A DNA stretch of 64,000 bases from Planococcus sp. MSAK28401 (GTDB lineage Bacteria > Bacillota > Bacilli > Bacillales_A > Planococcaceae). The DNA lies in contig NZ_JAAMTH010000001.1 of assembly GCF_018283455.1 (NCBI RefSeq), positions 1,097,501-1,161,500 of the forward strand, in the 5' to 3' direction. The notes under the pieces were generated by a model. It was given only the letters and a program-made list of their open reading frames with translations, was not told the DNA's origin and made no database searches. Positions 42,894-53,506 of this stretch are shown here, piece after piece. The position numbers were made by a program, and so were the translations under genes. Numbering within the stretch: the first letter of the stretch is position 1; each line of letters starts with the position of its first letter.

Positions 42894-43796
42894 ATGATGA
42901 CTTTATCGATTAGAAACGCGACAAAGCAATTTGGCGACTTTACAGCTGTAGACGATATCTCCCTGGATGTAGCCGAAGGGCAGATGCACGGCTTTCTTGG
43001 CGCGAACGGGGCAGGCAAGACGACGACCTTCCGTATGGCGCTCGGGCTTCTTACGCCGACACAAGGCGAGGTGCTGTGGCAGGGCCGCCGGATCAGTTAT
43101 GCAGACAGCCCAGACATCGGTTATTTACCGGAAGAGCGCGGCTTGTATCCGAAGATGAAGGTGCAGGACCAGCTCGTCTATTTGGCAAGGCTGCGGCGCA
43201 TGGATAAAAAACAGGCGGAACAAGGCGCAAAGGATTGGCTGGAGCGCTTTGAAGTACCCCATTATGCCAATAAAAAAGTGGAAGAATTATCGAAAGGCAA
43301 TCAGCAGAAAATCCAGTTGATCGCGTCTCTCCTACATAACCCAAAACTATTGATTTTGGACGAGCCGTTTTCCGGACTGGATCCCGTCAATGTGGAAATG
43401 CTGAAAAAAGCGATACTCGATTTTCAAAAGCAAGGGGCGACCATTGTGTTCTCCAGCCACCGCATGGACCATGTCGAAGAATTATGCGACGACATGAGCA
43501 TCTTGGACAAAGGAAAGCTCGTCGTCCATGGCTCGATACGGGAAGTGAAGCGCACATTCGGCAAACAGAACGTCCGCATCCACACAGACGCTGATATCAC
43601 CGCGCTTGGCGAATTGCCAGGTGTCGAGAAATTTACGCCTCAGCGGAGTGGCGGCGTGTTCCGCATTGCCGATGAAGCGGTCGGCCAAAACTTGCTCGCC
43701 CGTGCTTTAGAGCTCGGTCCGGTGCGCCAGTTTGCATTGGAAGAGCCGAGCCTCGAAGAGATTTTCATTGAAAAGGTGGGGCGTGCCCATGTATAG
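42894..43796 (+). CDS. yhaQ: ABC transporter ATPase YhaQ (NatA-like)
   Basis: This 300-residue ATPase subunit has Walker A GANGAGKTT (about 36-44), signature ELSKGNQQK (about 129), Walker B LLILDEPFSGLDP (about 149), switch His in SSHRMDH, and a C-terminal DUF4162 domain that is common in NatA and bacteriocin-export systems. It partners with the permease YhaP, whose start overlaps its end by 8 bases. Substrate may be sodium or a peptide; not determinable. ATG-ATG start (42894/42897) after AAAGGGG. A sigma-W-type promoter lies upstream, suggesting a role in envelope stress. Confidence 0.93.
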   Translation: MMTLSIRNATKQFGDFTAVDDISLDVAEGQMHGFLGANGAGKTTTFRMALGLLTPTQGEVLWQGRRISYADSPDIGYLPEERGLYPKMKVQDQLVYLARLRRMDKKQAEQGAKDWLERFEVPHYANKKVEELSKGNQQKIQLIASLLHNPKLLILDEPFSGLDPVNVEMLKKAILDFQKQGATIVFSSHRMDHVEELCDDMSILDKGKLVVHGSIREVKRTFGKQNVRIHTDADITALGELPGVEKFTPQRSGGVFRIADEAVGQNLLARALELGPVRQFALEEPSLEEIFIEKVGRAHV

Positions 43797-45039
43797 TTTC
43801 TGGATCATTTTCAAACAGGCATTCAAAACGAAAGCGATGACGAAATCGTTTATGATCACCACGCTGGTCGTTGTTGCTTCATTTTTCCTGCTGGCAAATC
43901 TGCCGTCGATTATCGAGTCATTCGATGGAGATGATGGTTCACAGCAAACGCTTCAAGTAGTGGATGAAACAGGACAGTATACGGAAGCATTGCAAGCCCA
44001 GCTCGACCAGCAAGACAGCGCCATTCAATTAGAAGCGAGCGCGCTTTCTGAAGAGCAATTGAGGGCGGATGTGGAAGCAGGCGAAATGGACGCCTTTCTC
44101 GTTATCGAAGGCGATGATGGGATGACTGCCCGTTATGTAGCGGAGTCCGCAACTGAATCGGCTCAAGCGGCAGAACTTGAAAACGCGCTCCAGAGCTTAC
44201 AGACAGCAAGGGTAGCCGAACAGCTGGAGCTCGAAGAAACGGAGCTTGCCCAGTTGTTTGCGCCAGTTGAAATGGAGCGGGAAGCGCTTGCCGAATCTTC
44301 CAAATCCCAGGAAGAATTAAGCCAAGCGCGCGGCCTTGTCTATATTTTGATCATGGTCATCTATATTGCGGTCATTTACTACCCGAATATGATCGCTATG
44401 GAAGTAGCGAACGAAAAATCCTCGCGCGTCATGGAAATTTTGATTTCCAGCGTCTCACCGGTCAAGCATATGTTTGCGAAGATTGCAGGCATCGGCTCGC
44501 TCGGCATTTTGCAGATGATGATTTTCGCACTTGCCGGATATTTGGCGATCCAAAGTTCAGGATCGGATCTGACCGAAGGCGTATTTAGCGTTATGGGCTT
44601 TTCGGAAGTGAAATTCAGCACGTTCTTCTACGCGATTCTGTTCTTTTTGTTGGGCTATTTCCTTTATGCCGTGCTTGCGGCGTTGCTCGGATCGCTCGTC
44701 AGCCGGACAGAGGATGTCCAGCAATTAATGCTACCGATGATGATTTTGATCATCATTGCCTCATTCATCGCTTTTTCAGGCATCTCCATGCCGGAAGCGG
44801 GTTATGTAACGGTCGCTTCCTATATCCCGTTTTTCGCACCGCTCGTCATGTTCTTGCGTGTCGGCCTGCTGGATATTCCGTTATGGGAACCGCTGTTGTC
44901 TATTGCGATCATGCTGTTGACGATTGGCATACTTGGCTGGTTCGGCGCCCGCGTTTATCGCGGCGGCGTCTTGATGTACGGTTCATCGCAATCGCTGAAA
45001 GATATCCGCCGGGCGATCAAGCTTGGCAACGAAAAATAA
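43789..45039 (+). CDS. yhaP: ABC transporter permease YhaP (NatB-like)
   Basis: This ABC-2 type permease of 416 residues has one N-terminal helix (about 20-40), an extracytoplasmic loop of about 140 residues rich in Glu, Ala and Gln (about 45-180), then five to six helices. The FANEKSSRVMEILISSVSP-type motif (here VANEKSSRVMEIL, about 204-216) is characteristic of NatB-like proteins. The ATG at 43789 follows GGTGGGG and overlaps the yhaQ stop. It forms a transporter with YhaQ. Confidence 0.92.
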   Translation: MYSFWIIFKQAFKTKAMTKSFMITTLVVVASFFLLANLPSIIESFDGDDGSQQTLQVVDETGQYTEALQAQLDQQDSAIQLEASALSEEQLRADVEAGEMDAFLVIEGDDGMTARYVAESATESAQAAELENALQSLQTARVAEQLELEETELAQLFAPVEMEREALAESSKSQEELSQARGLVYILIMVIYIAVIYYPNMIAMEVANEKSSRVMEILISSVSPVKHMFAKIAGIGSLGILQMMIFALAGYLAIQSSGSDLTEGVFSVMGFSEVKFSTFFYAILFFLLGYFLYAVLAALLGSLVSRTEDVQQLMLPMMILIIIASFIAFSGISMPEAGYVTVASYIPFFAPLVMFLRVGLLDIPLWEPLLSIAIMLLTIGILGWFGARVYRGGVLMYGSSQSLKDIRRAIKLGNEK

Positions 45040-45045
45040 TGAAGA

Positions 45046-45082
45046 TACTGCTTGCGGGAAGTTTCCGTAGGCAGTTTTTTTT
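45046..45082 (+). terminator. terminator after yhaP
   Basis: ACTGCTTGCGG and CCGTAGGCAGT pair (with G-T pairs) around GAAGTTT, followed by TTTTTTTT. Confidence 0.85.
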
Positions 45083-45138
45083 CGCCCACTAAAATGGTAA
45101 GATAAGAACAAATATTCGCTTTTGAAAAGGGGATCACG

Positions 45139-46353
45139 ATGGCAAGCATTCGATTTATCCACAGCGCTGATTTACATCTCGGCAGCCCGTTCAGCGGCAT
45201 GAAAGGGTTAGGTGCAGAGCAATGGAAAACATTGCAGAACAGCACATCGGCCGCTTTTGAACGATTGATTTCCTATACGCTTGAAACGCGGCCTGATTTT
45301 TTATTGATTGTCGGGGACATTTATGACGGGGAAGACCGTAATTTGCGTGCACAGTACCGGTTTCAGCTAGGCATGGAACAATTGAATGAAGCGGGCATTC
45401 CGGTTTTTTTGAGTCATGGCAACCACGATCATTTAAGCGGGGGCGGAGCGAGTTTTGAACTTCCGTCAAATGTCCGTGTCTTCCACGACAGCGTAGAAAA
45501 TATGACACTGACAGTGGGCGGCGCAACGGTGAAAATTGCCGGGTTTAGCTACGGCCGCCGTCATGTAACGGAATCGATGATTGAACATTATCCAAGAAAA
45601 GAAAGCGGCGTCATCCAGATCGGCATGCTCCATGGCTCTGAGGAAAGTGATACAGAGCACGCCGTATACGCGCCATTCCGCAAAGAACAATTGCGAGCCA
45701 AAAACTACGATTATTGGGCGCTCGGCCATATCCATAAACGGCAGCAACTATCCGTCGATCCACCCATCGTCTATCCCGGGAATCTTCAAGGGCGCCACAG
45801 GAAAGAATCCGGCTCTAAAGGCTTTTACGAGGTTGTGCTGACAGATGGCCATGCCGATCTGAAATTCATTGCGGCAGAAGCGCTGCGCTTTGAGCGAATT
45901 AGCGTTGATTGCAGCAGCGTCCAGCACATGAATGAATTATTTAATATTGTCAAAGAACAGCTTGAAGCGCATGATGCTGAAGCGCTCGTCGCAGAACTGG
46001 AACTCCAAAATCTGGATGAGGCAACCCTTCAGATGCTAGAAGACATCCCGAATGCAGAGCTTGTGTATGCTTTACGCGAAGTGCTCAGCGAACAACAGCG
46101 CTTTGTCCATATTTCAACTGTGCAGCTCGACAGAAACGGACTGCCTTCGGAGCTATCGCCGTTTGGAAAGCAGCTCGCCAGCCGCCTGGAAAACTGGGAG
46201 TCGGGCGATTGGAAACAGGCCTTGAAAGAGCTTTACAACCATCCGAAAAGCGGGCGTTTCCTGCCGCAGCTCGACGATGGGCTGCAGGAGGAACTGCAGG
46301 CGGAAGCGGTAATGAAAATCCGCAAGATGATGGCATTGGAGGGCCAGCGATGA
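45139..46353 (+). CDS. yhaO: SbcD-like metallophosphoesterase YhaO
   Basis: This 404-residue calcineurin-type phosphoesterase resembles Mre11/SbcD nucleases. Metal ligands are visible in HSADLHLG (about 8-15), VGDIYDGE (about 58-65), SHGNHDH (about 93-99), LHGS and ALGHIHKR. It probably forms a DNA-processing complex with YhaN, encoded next with a 4-base ATGA overlap, and works in DNA repair. GGGGAT precedes the ATG. The C-terminal third is helical and may bind the coiled coils of YhaN. Confidence 0.93.
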   Translation: MASIRFIHSADLHLGSPFSGMKGLGAEQWKTLQNSTSAAFERLISYTLETRPDFLLIVGDIYDGEDRNLRAQYRFQLGMEQLNEAGIPVFLSHGNHDHLSGGGASFELPSNVRVFHDSVENMTLTVGGATVKIAGFSYGRRHVTESMIEHYPRKESGVIQIGMLHGSEESDTEHAVYAPFRKEQLRAKNYDYWALGHIHKRQQLSVDPPIVYPGNLQGRHRKESGSKGFYEVVLTDGHADLKFIAAEALRFERISVDCSSVQHMNELFNIVKEQLEAHDAEALVAELELQNLDEATLQMLEDIPNAELVYALREVLSEQQRFVHISTVQLDRNGLPSELSPFGKQLASRLENWESGDWKQALKELYNHPKSGRFLPQLDDGLQEELQAEAVMKIRKMMALEGQR

Positions 46354-49184
46354 AACTTGAAAAACTGATCATTTACGGTTTTGGCCGCCACGAAAACAGG
46401 ACCATTGAGTTGAACAAACCGATGGCCGTATTTTACGGAATGAATGAAGCGGGCAAAACGACCATCCAGCAATTTGTCTTGCAGATGCTGTTCGGTTTTT
46501 CTGCACGCAACCAGCCGCATAAACGCTACGAACCGAAAGCGGGCGGAAAATACGGCGGCCAGCTGCAGCTGAGAGATCCGGTTTATGGCCGTGTCGTGAT
46601 TGAACGGATAGCCGGAAAATCGGCAGGCGATGTGACGGTCTCGTTTGAAGACGGGCGCCGCGGGGGCGAGGCGGAGCTTTCGGAGCTATTAAGAGGATAC
46701 GACAGGGCGTCCTATGAATCGATTTATTCTTTTTCTGTCCACGAACTCCAGGATCTCGACCAAATGACGGAACAGGAGCTGACGCGCACGCTATTATCCT
46801 CCGGGACAGCCGGTGTCGACCAAGCCGGGAAAATGGAAAGCCAGCTCGAACGCGAAATGGGTGAGCTATTCAAGAAAACAGGGAAATTGCCGCTAATCAA
46901 CCGTTTGACAGAAGAACTGCGGGAACTTGAAACGGAGTTGCGCGAATATAAACTGCGTGCGGACACTTTCCGACCGGCAACTGAGCGGCTGGAGCACATT
47001 AAGCAGCGTTTGGTGGAGCTTGGCCACGCCGAGAGCCTCCTCATTCAAGACATCAAAGAAGCTGAGAAATGGCAGCAAGCGGCACCGTTATTGGCGCGAA
47101 AACAACAACTCGAACGCTTGGCGGAAAAAGGCCCAGGGAATTTTCCGGAATCAGGCATCCGCCAGTATGAACGCCTGCTCGATCAGAAAAACGAATTACA
47201 GGCCGAAGCAGCTTTTCTTGAAAATGAAATCAATCGCTTGGAGCCGATCGGCGAGTTGCTTGAAACAGATTCGCTATCGGACCTGCTCGGACGTGAAGCC
47301 GAATGGCATCAGCTGAATTCTTCATTGAAAGTGAAACAAGAAGAGTGCAGCCGATTGCAGGATGAACTCGGCCGTTTACTGAAATTATGCGGGATGAGCA
47401 AAGAGCAGGCACTACTCTCCGATGCCTCTCTTGAACAGGAAGAGCGATTAAAGACCGTATTGGATGCGCTGCAAACCGCTGAACAAGAACAAGCTTTCGG
47501 GCAGCGCCGATTGGCAGAAGAACGGCAACGGCTGTCAGAAGCTGAACACGCTTTAAAACAATACCTTGAAGCGGAGCCTCCCGAAGAACAGCGGCAGCGT
47601 GCAGAACAATGGGCCGACATCGAGCCGCAGCTGGCACTGGCCAAAGCACAGCAAAAACGGCAAACGGGAACGGCTGCCAATAATCGCCTAGTCCAATTTC
47701 TGCTAGGGGCCATAGGAGTTGCCGGCATGATCTTCGCTGTGGTTGCTGCAGACGCTTTTACGGGACTGCTTGCGGCTATGGCACTCGGTGTAGCAGTGTG
47801 GCTCTGGTTGCGCGACAGGAAATCATCGAAAGGCAGCACAGATGGTCTAGTGGAACGCTACGGGGGTCAAGAAGCACAATACGAAGCTTTGCTCATCAAG
47901 CTAGCGGAATACGATAAAGGGCTTGATGAACGCTTTGACGCGATCGAGTCAAGCAAGCGGAGAATGGCTGCGCTGCCGCAGACAGACAGCAGTGAGGAAT
48001 TGCAGGAATACCGGCGATTGCTGAAATCGCTCGGTTTTCCGGAAGAAACTTCACGCGCTACCGTCCTCACGTTATTTGATAAATTGCGCGATGTGCATGC
48101 AGCCGCTAGCCGGCTGGAGCGCATCACCGAAGAAATAGGGAATTTGGAAGGCGAGCGAGAAGCATGGCTAAAACAGGCGCAGGAGGCATGCGGCAAGCCC
48201 GCAAGTGCAAGCAATGTCATCAGCGTGCTTCGTGCGGAATGGGAAGCGCGACAGCAGAAACTCCAGCACGCCGGAAAAATCCGCGAGAAAAACCAGCAGC
48301 TAGCGGAACAATCCAGAAAATGCGCCGAGCGATTGGCCAAGCTTTCCGAAGCGATGGATGAACTGTTCAAAAGGGCGGCAGTGGAAGATGAGGATTCATT
48401 TTACCGCGCTGCCAAACTATCGGAACAAGCAAGGTCCGCACAGGAACAATTGCAAATGGTCCAGTCGCAGCTTTCTGCCATCGGAGAAGTGGAAAAACCT
48501 GCTGTGCTCGGTGATGCAGAAGAGAGCGCAGAACAATTTCTCGAGCATTCGCAGCAACAACTGGATGAGTTGCAGGATGAACGCCAGTCATTATGGGAAG
48601 AACAAGCAGAAAAACTTCAATTGACGAAACATTTATTGTCGGACGAAGGACATTCGATGAAACTTCAGGAACTGCAAGCGAAACAAGCGGAGTTCCAGGA
48701 CGCGGCTAAGGAATGGGCCGTCAACCGTGCAATCGTCGAAGTGTTCAAGCAGACGATGGATGAATTGAAAAAAACGAAGCTGCCGGCAGTACTAAAGCTC
48801 TCGGAATCGTATTTCACACAATTAACAGGCGGCGAGTATGTTCGCTTGCTGCTCAGCCAGGATGGGAACTTTGAAGCGCTGCGGAAAGACGGCTTGCGCT
48901 TCCGCATCATCGAGCTCAGCCAGGCGACGAAAGAGCAGGCGTATTTGGCACTGCGTTTTGCGCTGGCATCTTCTTTGAAGGAATCCCATCCGTTTCCGAT
49001 CATCATGGATGATCCGTTCGTCCATTTTGATCGCCGAAGAAGCCAGCAAGTGATAAAATTAGTGGAAGAGCTGCAGGCAGACCATCAGTTCATTTATTTC
49101 ACATGCCACGAAGCGATGCGGCAAGCTTGGCCAAGTGCCCAGCAAATCGACGTGGCGAACCCTGAAAGGAGCATCCAAGCATGA
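46350..49184 (+). CDS. yhaN: Rad50/SbcC-like AAA ATPase YhaN
   Basis: This 944-residue SMC-like ATPase has Walker [10 protein letters not shown] (30-38), long Glu/Gln/Arg-rich coiled coils on both sides, and a C-terminal Walker [12 protein letters not shown] (about 884). Between the coils, around residues 447-490, lie two hydrophobic segments that look like a membrane hairpin instead of a zinc hook, so the complex may be membrane-tethered. The start at 46350 overlaps the yhaO stop, and the end overlaps yhaM by 4 bases; a longer frame from 46209 reads through yhaO. Homologues affect DNA repair. Confidence 0.93.
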   Translation: MKLEKLIIYGFGRHENRTIELNKPMAVFYGMNEAGKTTIQQFVLQMLFGFSARNQPHKRYEPKAGGKYGGQLQLRDPVYGRVVIERIAGKSAGDVTVSFEDGRRGGEAELSELLRGYDRASYESIYSFSVHELQDLDQMTEQELTRTLLSSGTAGVDQAGKMESQLEREMGELFKKTGKLPLINRLTEELRELETELREYKLRADTFRPATERLEHIKQRLVELGHAESLLIQDIKEAEKWQQAAPLLARKQQLERLAEKGPGNFPESGIRQYERLLDQKNELQAEAAFLENEINRLEPIGELLETDSLSDLLGREAEWHQLNSSLKVKQEECSRLQDELGRLLKLCGMSKEQALLSDASLEQEERLKTVLDALQTAEQEQAFGQRRLAEERQRLSEAEHALKQYLEAEPPEEQRQRAEQWADIEPQLALAKAQQKRQTGTAANNRLVQFLLGAIGVAGMIFAVVAADAFTGLLAAMALGVAVWLWLRDRKSSKGSTDGLVERYGGQEAQYEALLIKLAEYDKGLDERFDAIESSKRRMAALPQTDSSEELQEYRRLLKSLGFPEETSRATVLTLFDKLRDVHAAASRLERITEEIGNLEGEREAWLKQAQEACGKPASASNVISVLRAEWEARQQKLQHAGKIREKNQQLAEQSRKCAERLAKLSEAMDELFKRAAVEDEDSFYRAAKLSEQARSAQEQLQMVQSQLSAIGEVEKPAVLGDAEESAEQFLEHSQQQLDELQDERQSLWEEQAEKLQLTKHLLSDEGHSMKLQELQAKQAEFQDAAKEWAVNRAIVEVFKQTMDELKKTKLPAVLKLSESYFTQLTGGEYVRLLLSQDGNFEALRKDGLRFRIIELSQATKEQAYLALRFALASSLKESHPFPIIMDDPFVHFDRRRSQQVIKLVEELQADHQFIYFTCHEAMRQAWPSAQQIDVANPERSIQA

Positions 49185-50119
49185 CAAAAGGAATTACAAC
49201 CCGCGCTGTCGGGGAGACAGTCGATGATTTTCTTCTGATCAAACAATCGGTCAAAGGCGTCACGACGACCGGCAACCCATTCATGTCACTCGTTCTGCAG
49301 GACAAGAGCGGTGACATCGAGGCAAAGCTATGGGACACAAAAGACGAACATGAACGGATGTATGCGGCAGAGACAATTGTCAGAGTCGGCGGGGAGATTC
49401 ATAATTACCGCGGCAAAAACCAGCTGCGCATCAAAAGCATCCGCCCGGCAAAACCGGAAGAGAACTTGACGATTGCCGAGTTTTTGCCTTCGGCGGCGCA
49501 AAGTGCGGATGAATTGCACGAAGAAGTGACAAAGTTCCTGTTCGAGATGGAAAACCCGCAAATCCAGCGCATCACGCGCCATATCCTGAAGAAATATCAG
49601 CAGCAATTCCTGACCTTCCCGGCCGCGACGCGCAATCACCACGATTATGTATCAGGCCTTGCGGATCATGTCGTCTCGATGCTCAAGCTCGGGAAAGCGA
49701 TTTGCGAAGTGTATCCGAGCTTGGACAAGGATTTATTGTATTCGGGAATCATTCTCCACGATATCGGCAAAGTCTTTGAACTTTCAGGGCCGGTCGCGAC
49801 CACCTATACCGTAGAAGGCAATTTGCTCGGCCATATCTCGATCATGGTAACCGAAATCGCAAAAGCGGCGGAAGAGCTCGGCATCGAAGGGGAAGAAGTC
49901 ATGGTCCTCCAACACATCGTCTTATCGCATCACGGCAAGGAAGAATGGGGCAGCCCGAAAAAGCCGATGATAAAAGAGGCGGAAATCCTCCATTATATCG
50001 ACAATATTGATGCGAAAATGATGATGCTCGACCGTGTGCTCGGCAAAACGAAAGAAGGCGAGTTCTCAGAACGCGTCTTCGCACTCGATAACCGCTCATT
50101 CTACAAGCCGAAACTATAA
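49181..50119 (+). CDS. yhaM: 3'-5' exoribonuclease YhaM
   Basis: This 312-residue nuclease has an N-terminal OB-fold (about 12-90) and an HD domain. The metal-binding residues are visible in [11 protein letters not shown] (about 160) and [11 protein letters not shown] (about 190), with [15 protein letters not shown] near 250. YhaM trims RNA 3' ends and single-stranded DNA and is manganese-dependent in B. subtilis. The ATG overlaps the yhaN stop, completing a coupled yhaO-N-M unit. It is closed by a terminator shared with prsA. Confidence 0.95.
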   Translation: MTKGITTRAVGETVDDFLLIKQSVKGVTTTGNPFMSLVLQDKSGDIEAKLWDTKDEHERMYAAETIVRVGGEIHNYRGKNQLRIKSIRPAKPEENLTIAEFLPSAAQSADELHEEVTKFLFEMENPQIQRITRHILKKYQQQFLTFPAATRNHHDYVSGLADHVVSMLKLGKAICEVYPSLDKDLLYSGIILHDIGKVFELSGPVATTYTVEGNLLGHISIMVTEIAKAAEELGIEGEEVMVLQHIVLSHHGKEEWGSPKKPMIKEAEILHYIDNIDAKMMMLDRVLGKTKEGEFSERVFALDNRSFYKPKL

Positions 50120-50131
50120 AGCAGGCACACA

Positions 50132-50166
50132 TAAAAAACCCCCGACAAAGATGTCGGGGGTTTTGT
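50132..50166. terminator. bidirectional terminator between yhaM and prsA
   Basis: AAAACCCCCGACA-AAGA-TGTCGGGGGTTTTG. Confidence 0.9.
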
Positions 50167-50171
50167 TTTGC

Positions 50172-51101
50172 TTATTCAGCCGGAGTTTCTTCTGTTTCTT
50201 CTTCAATTGGGGCTCCTTCTTCAGGAGCTGGTTCCGTGTTAAGGATTTCATCAAGTGCGCCTTCAAGTTCTTCATCTTTGATGTCGATATTGGCTTCTTC
50301 CATCAAAGCTGCGACTTTCGGCAATAGTGTGGATTGATCTGCTTTGGCCATGGCGATTTCAGAACGCAAAGCTTCACGTTGGTCTTCAAGCGGCTCTTGG
50401 CCTTCGACTTCACGGGTTTCAGTCACTTGGATAATGTGGAAACCGTGCTGGGATTGGACAGGTTCGCTGATTTCATCGACTTCGAGGGAATAAGCCGCAT
50501 CTTCGAATTCAGGGACCATGGCGCCGGTGCCGAACCAGTCAAGCGCCCCGCCGTTAGCGGCAGATCCTGGGTCAGTGGAGTATTCTTCCGCCAGTTCAGC
50601 GAAATCACCGCCATCGTCAAGTTTTGTTTTCACTTCGTTGGCTGTTTCTTCATCCGCAACTAAGATATGACGCGCATTCAATTCAGTTCCTTGGCGCTCG
50701 TACCGCTGCTCGATTTCTTCATCCGTCACTTCGATGTCTTCCGTCAATGCTTTTTCCTGAAGCAAGTTCAGGCGAATGACTTTTTTATAGCTTTCTTCTG
50801 TATGGTTGTTTTGAGCGAGAAATTGTTCGAAGTTTTCGCCCATCTCTTCTTTATTGCTCTCAAGCTCTGCTTCCACTTCTTCATCCGATACTTCGTAGTT
50901 TGCACCCAATACTTTTTCAATCATAAGGATTTGGATGGCTTGATCGCCGACTGAGGTTTTCATCTCTTCGTATAGTTCTTCTTTTGTCACGTCTCCCGCA
51001 TCGGAAGTGACGAGCACTTCGCTTTCGGAACCATTGTCGCTGCATGCAGAAAGTGCAAGAACCGCTGCCGCGATGGAAAGGGTAAAGGCTGATTTCTTCA
51101 T
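50172..51101 (-). CDS. prsA: foldase lipoprotein PrsA
   Basis: This 309-residue extracytoplasmic peptidyl-prolyl isomerase assists folding of secreted proteins. It has a lipoprotein signal with lipobox LSAC (C20), a helical chaperone region, and a parvulin domain (about 138-232: [33 protein letters not shown]). A long Glu/Pro-rich tail (after about 285) is unusual in length. The ATG lies after a weak TAGGAGCG site. It is convergent with yhaM and conserved in place with B. subtilis. Confidence 0.95.
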   Translation of the reverse strand: MKKSAFTLSIAAAVLALSACSDNGSESEVLVTSDAGDVTKEELYEEMKTSVGDQAIQILMIEKVLGANYEVSDEEVEAELESNKEEMGENFEQFLAQNNHTEESYKKVIRLNLLQEKALTEDIEVTDEEIEQRYERQGTELNARHILVADEETANEVKTKLDDGGDFAELAEEYSTDPGSAANGGALDWFGTGAMVPEFEDAAYSLEVDEISEPVQSQHGFHIIQVTETREVEGQEPLEDQREALRSEIAMAKADQSTLLPKVAALMEEANIDIKDEELEGALDEILNTEPAPEEGAPIEEETEETPAE

Positions 51102-51322
51102 AAAAATATTCGCTCCTAACTTTCTTTCAATCTAAGTTGAATTTATAGGGTGGATGATTTTTCACAAAAGGATAGCCGCTGCTGCATGATGGACAGACCG
51201 GATGTTTTTTGTGTTTGTTTTAATTGATGCCGTAGTTACTATATCATAAACGAATGAAAAAATAAAAAGTTCCAAAAAATTGCGAATCCGTTAAAGAGTA
51301 GGGGATTTTGAGTGATTCCATA

Positions 51323-51350
51323 GAAAAAGCACTTGCTCGGGCAAGTGCTT
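51323..51350 (-). terminator. terminator of the 61-residue membrane protein gene
   Basis: On the minus strand AAGCACTTGC-CCGA-GCAAGTGCTT followed by TTTC. It overlaps the stop codon of the gene at 51349. Confidence 0.85.
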
Positions 51351-51534
51351 ACGGGGTGAATTCAACCCCGACATATAATGAAACAAGCAGGATAAGAATC
51401 AATATGTTAATGGTACGAAAAATCTTTTCATGGTTTTCCTCGGGAATTTCCCGTGAGGTGACTAAAGCTAACGTCATCCTATTAATCTGAAATACGTAGA
51501 ACACTGAAAAAATTACAACTAACGCGACTATCAT
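51349..51534 (-). CDS. 61-residue membrane protein with two helices
   Basis: This small protein has helices at about 1-15 and 38-58, joined by a charged segment. It is supported by a strong GGGGAGG site 6 bases before the ATG and by a terminator at its stop codon. No family is recognised. It lies between prsA and the DUF3267 gene, a region that in relatives holds several small sporulation or membrane genes. Confidence 0.75.
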   Translation of the reverse strand: MIVALVVIFSVFYVFQINRMTLALVTSREIPEENHEKIFRTINILILILLVSLYVGVEFTP

Positions 51535-51593
51535 GAGTTTCCTCCCCTCTGACCTTAACTTCCATTATAGCAAAATGGAAAGAAAAAAGCAGG

Positions 51594-52139
51594 TCAGGCA
51601 ATTGGCTGCGGCACCAGGATCTCGAATCCAGTGTCTGTCTCTTCAATGAGTGCGTGCCGCGGCGAGCGCGCCAAATTACGGATATAGATCAAATCCGTAA
51701 CGGACAAAGCGCTATGGTAGGCAAGCAAAATGGCGAAATAATGGCTATAAGCCGGCCAAATGATGCTTAGCGCGATGATGACCGTATTGATAATCGCAAA
51801 CGGCGTCACAAGCGCCAGCATAAAGCGCGATTTCCGGACCGGTTCTTTGATGTATAGAGAAATGGTCGGGCATAGCTTCAATTGTTTGCGCATGCTGATT
51901 TTTAGGCATTTGCGGCTTCCGAGTAAAGGCAGAAGGTGCAAAAGTTTATGGATAGGGTAGATCGCCAGCATTCCGATCATGAACAGCAGAAAGTTCTGGT
52001 CGGATAACGGGTCGGCATACATGATGGCCAGCAGCATGTAATAGCTGGTGAACACCCCGGCGCCGATCAGCGCGGAAATGAAGAACAGGCGGTCAGAACC
52101 GTATTGTTTTTTGACGTTGATTGTTTTCCAGCAATGCAT
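51594..52139 (-). CDS. DUF3267 family membrane protein
   Basis: This protein of about 181 residues starts MHCWKTINVKKQYG and carries four predicted helices, with MIGMLAIYPIHKLLHLLPL holding a conserved histidine pair. DUF3267 has a remote similarity to site-2-type metalloprotease folds but no assigned function. The ATG at 52139 lies 8 bases after GGGAG; the frame extends 32 codons upstream without support. It is downstream of hpr, on the same strand. Confidence 0.8.
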   Translation of the reverse strand: MHCWKTINVKKQYGSDRLFFISALIGAGVFTSYYMLLAIMYADPLSDQNFLLFMIGMLAIYPIHKLLHLLPLLGSRKCLKISMRKQLKLCPTISLYIKEPVRKSRFMLALVTPFAIINTVIIALSIIWPAYSHYFAILLAYHSALSVTDLIYIRNLARSPRHALIEETDTGFEILVPQPIA

Positions 52140-52243
52140 ATGCGTATCTCCCATTGATGTATAGTGTTGTTGAGCCGATACATACAATACAACGTTTCCT
52201 GGGGGAATGCAAGCTTCTTCGGCGAAATTTTTCACCGTGTTTT

Positions 52244-52804
52244 TCAGCCGTTTTTATTCTCGGTTAAAACGTGGTTTTCCTCATTGAAACGGTTCTCGAT
52301 GTTTTTGAATGACGCTTCGAAAATCTCCATGAAATCATCACCGTAAATATTGCGGATGATGGCCATGACATCCATGAATTCAGGGAATTTCCCATATAAA
52401 TTACGCAGTGGAAGGGAACCGTCAACGACTGAATGGGGCGTATCGTGATAGCGTTCGATCATCTCCTGCATCAACTCTTCGCCTTTTTGGGTCAGCTCCA
52501 CATATGTATTGCGTTTATCGGTGTCGCGTTTCGAAAAGGACAGCAATTCGCGCTCTTCAAGTTTTTTCGAGAAATTGAATGCCGTTGAGACGTGCATGAC
52601 CCCGAATTTTGCCACGTCGGAAATGGAAGCGCCTTTCAAATGGTAGGAAATCCATAAAATGTGGTGTTCATTAATATTCAGGTCATAAGGTTTTATCCAC
52701 ATCTGCCAATCTTTCTCCACTGCTTTCCATAATGCTTTCGATAATTGCCCAATTCTTTGGCTGTACAGCATAGCTTCTTTCATTGTATATTCTTTGTCAT
52801 TCAC
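52244..52804 (-). CDS. hpr: MarR-family regulator Hpr (ScoC)
   Basis: This transition-state regulator of about 186 residues represses protease and sporulation genes in B. subtilis. The very conserved block [20 protein letters not shown], followed by [17 protein letters not shown], and the winged-helix part [20 protein letters not shown] match Hpr closely. The start is uncertain: GTG at 52804 is used here, GTG at 52822 and an inner ATG are alternatives with weak sites. The position between yhaH and prsA is the same as in B. subtilis. Confidence 0.92.
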   Translation of the reverse strand: MNDKEYTMKEAMLYSQRIGQLSKALWKAVEKDWQMWIKPYDLNINEHHILWISYHLKGASISDVAKFGVMHVSTAFNFSKKLEERELLSFSKRDTDKRNTYVELTQKGEELMQEMIERYHDTPHSVVDGSLPLRNLYGKFPEFMDVMAIIRNIYGDDFMEIFEASFKNIENRFNEENHVLTENKNG

Positions 52805-52895
52805 ACGAGCACCAACTTTCACCGGGAATATTTTCTTTATTATAGCAATAAAGCAAAGTGAATTAAAGTGAGAATAGTAAAATAATTTAGTCCAA

Positions 52896-52930
52896 AAAAA
52901 ACAGCCTGACCAATGATGGTCAAGCTGTCT
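52896..52930 (-). terminator. terminator of yhaH
   Basis: On the minus strand ACAGCTTGACCA-TCAT-TGGTCAGGCTGT followed by TTTTTTT. It overlaps the end of yhaH. Confidence 0.9.
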
Positions 52931-53360
52931 CGGAATCGTCTTTATCTTTTGCTTTTTTTGGGTCGATTTTCGTCGGTTTGTCTTTTTTCTTCTCGTCTTC
53001 GTCTTTATCTTTGCTGATTGCCGCTTGCAACTGCTCGATGGAATTTTGGATTGCTTTAATCTCCAGCTGCAAATGTTCTTTCGCTGGCGCTGTGTCTTCC
53101 TGCCATGATTGGAGGGACGCTTTCAAGCCATCCACCGCTTCAGGGACTTGAGTTTTTGACTCTTCTGTCAAGTGGTTGATCGATTCCTTCAATTCATTGA
53201 TGCGTGCTTTCAGCTCGTTCATTGATTCTTTCCATTCCGAGCCGCTTGATTTGATGGAAGTGCGCAATTCCTCACCAGATTTCGGAGCGGAGAGGATGGC
53301 TGTTACGGCGCCGGCGATAAGACCGGCACCGAGACCGGCAAAAAAATTCGAAACTTTCAT
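52920..53360 (-). CDS. yhaH: YtxH-domain protein YhaH
   Basis: This 146-residue protein has an N-terminal YtxH-type membrane segment ([19 protein letters not shown], then [10 protein letters not shown]) followed by amphipathic helices likely to form a coiled coil and a very Lys/Asp/Glu-rich tail. The family is annotated as general-stress or gas-vesicle-like, with no defined biochemical role. The ATG follows AAAGGAG by 12 bases. It is upstream of hpr on the same strand, as in B. subtilis. Confidence 0.88.
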   Translation of the reverse strand: MKVSNFFAGLGAGLIAGAVTAILSAPKSGEELRTSIKSSGSEWKESMNELKARINELKESINHLTEESKTQVPEAVDGLKASLQSWQEDTAPAKEHLQLEIKAIQNSIEQLQAAISKDKDEDEKKKDKPTKIDPKKAKDKDDSETA

Positions 53361-53441
53361 AAGTGTAAGCGCTCCTTTCGTATCTATCTTTCTTTTCCTT
53401 TATTTCACTTAATTAAAACATGGAATGAATCGCTATTCAAT

Positions 53442-53477
53442 AAAAAATGCCTTTCCCTGCAAAAGGGAAAGGCATTT
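53442..53477. terminator. terminator between repeat copy 3 and yhaH (ends the trpP transcript)
   Basis: AATGCCTTTCCC-TGCAAAA-GGGAAAGGCATT, with TTTTTATT on the minus-strand side. A minus-strand trpP transcript would pass through repeat copy 3 before reaching it. Confidence 0.8.
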
Positions 53478-53506
53478 GACGATGAAGAGAAAATCCATAA
53501 AATATG

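Noticed and set aside
46209-46349. Upstream extension of YhaN by 47 residues
   Set aside because: It reads an out-of-frame part of yhaO; the ATGA overlap start gives the typical N-terminus.
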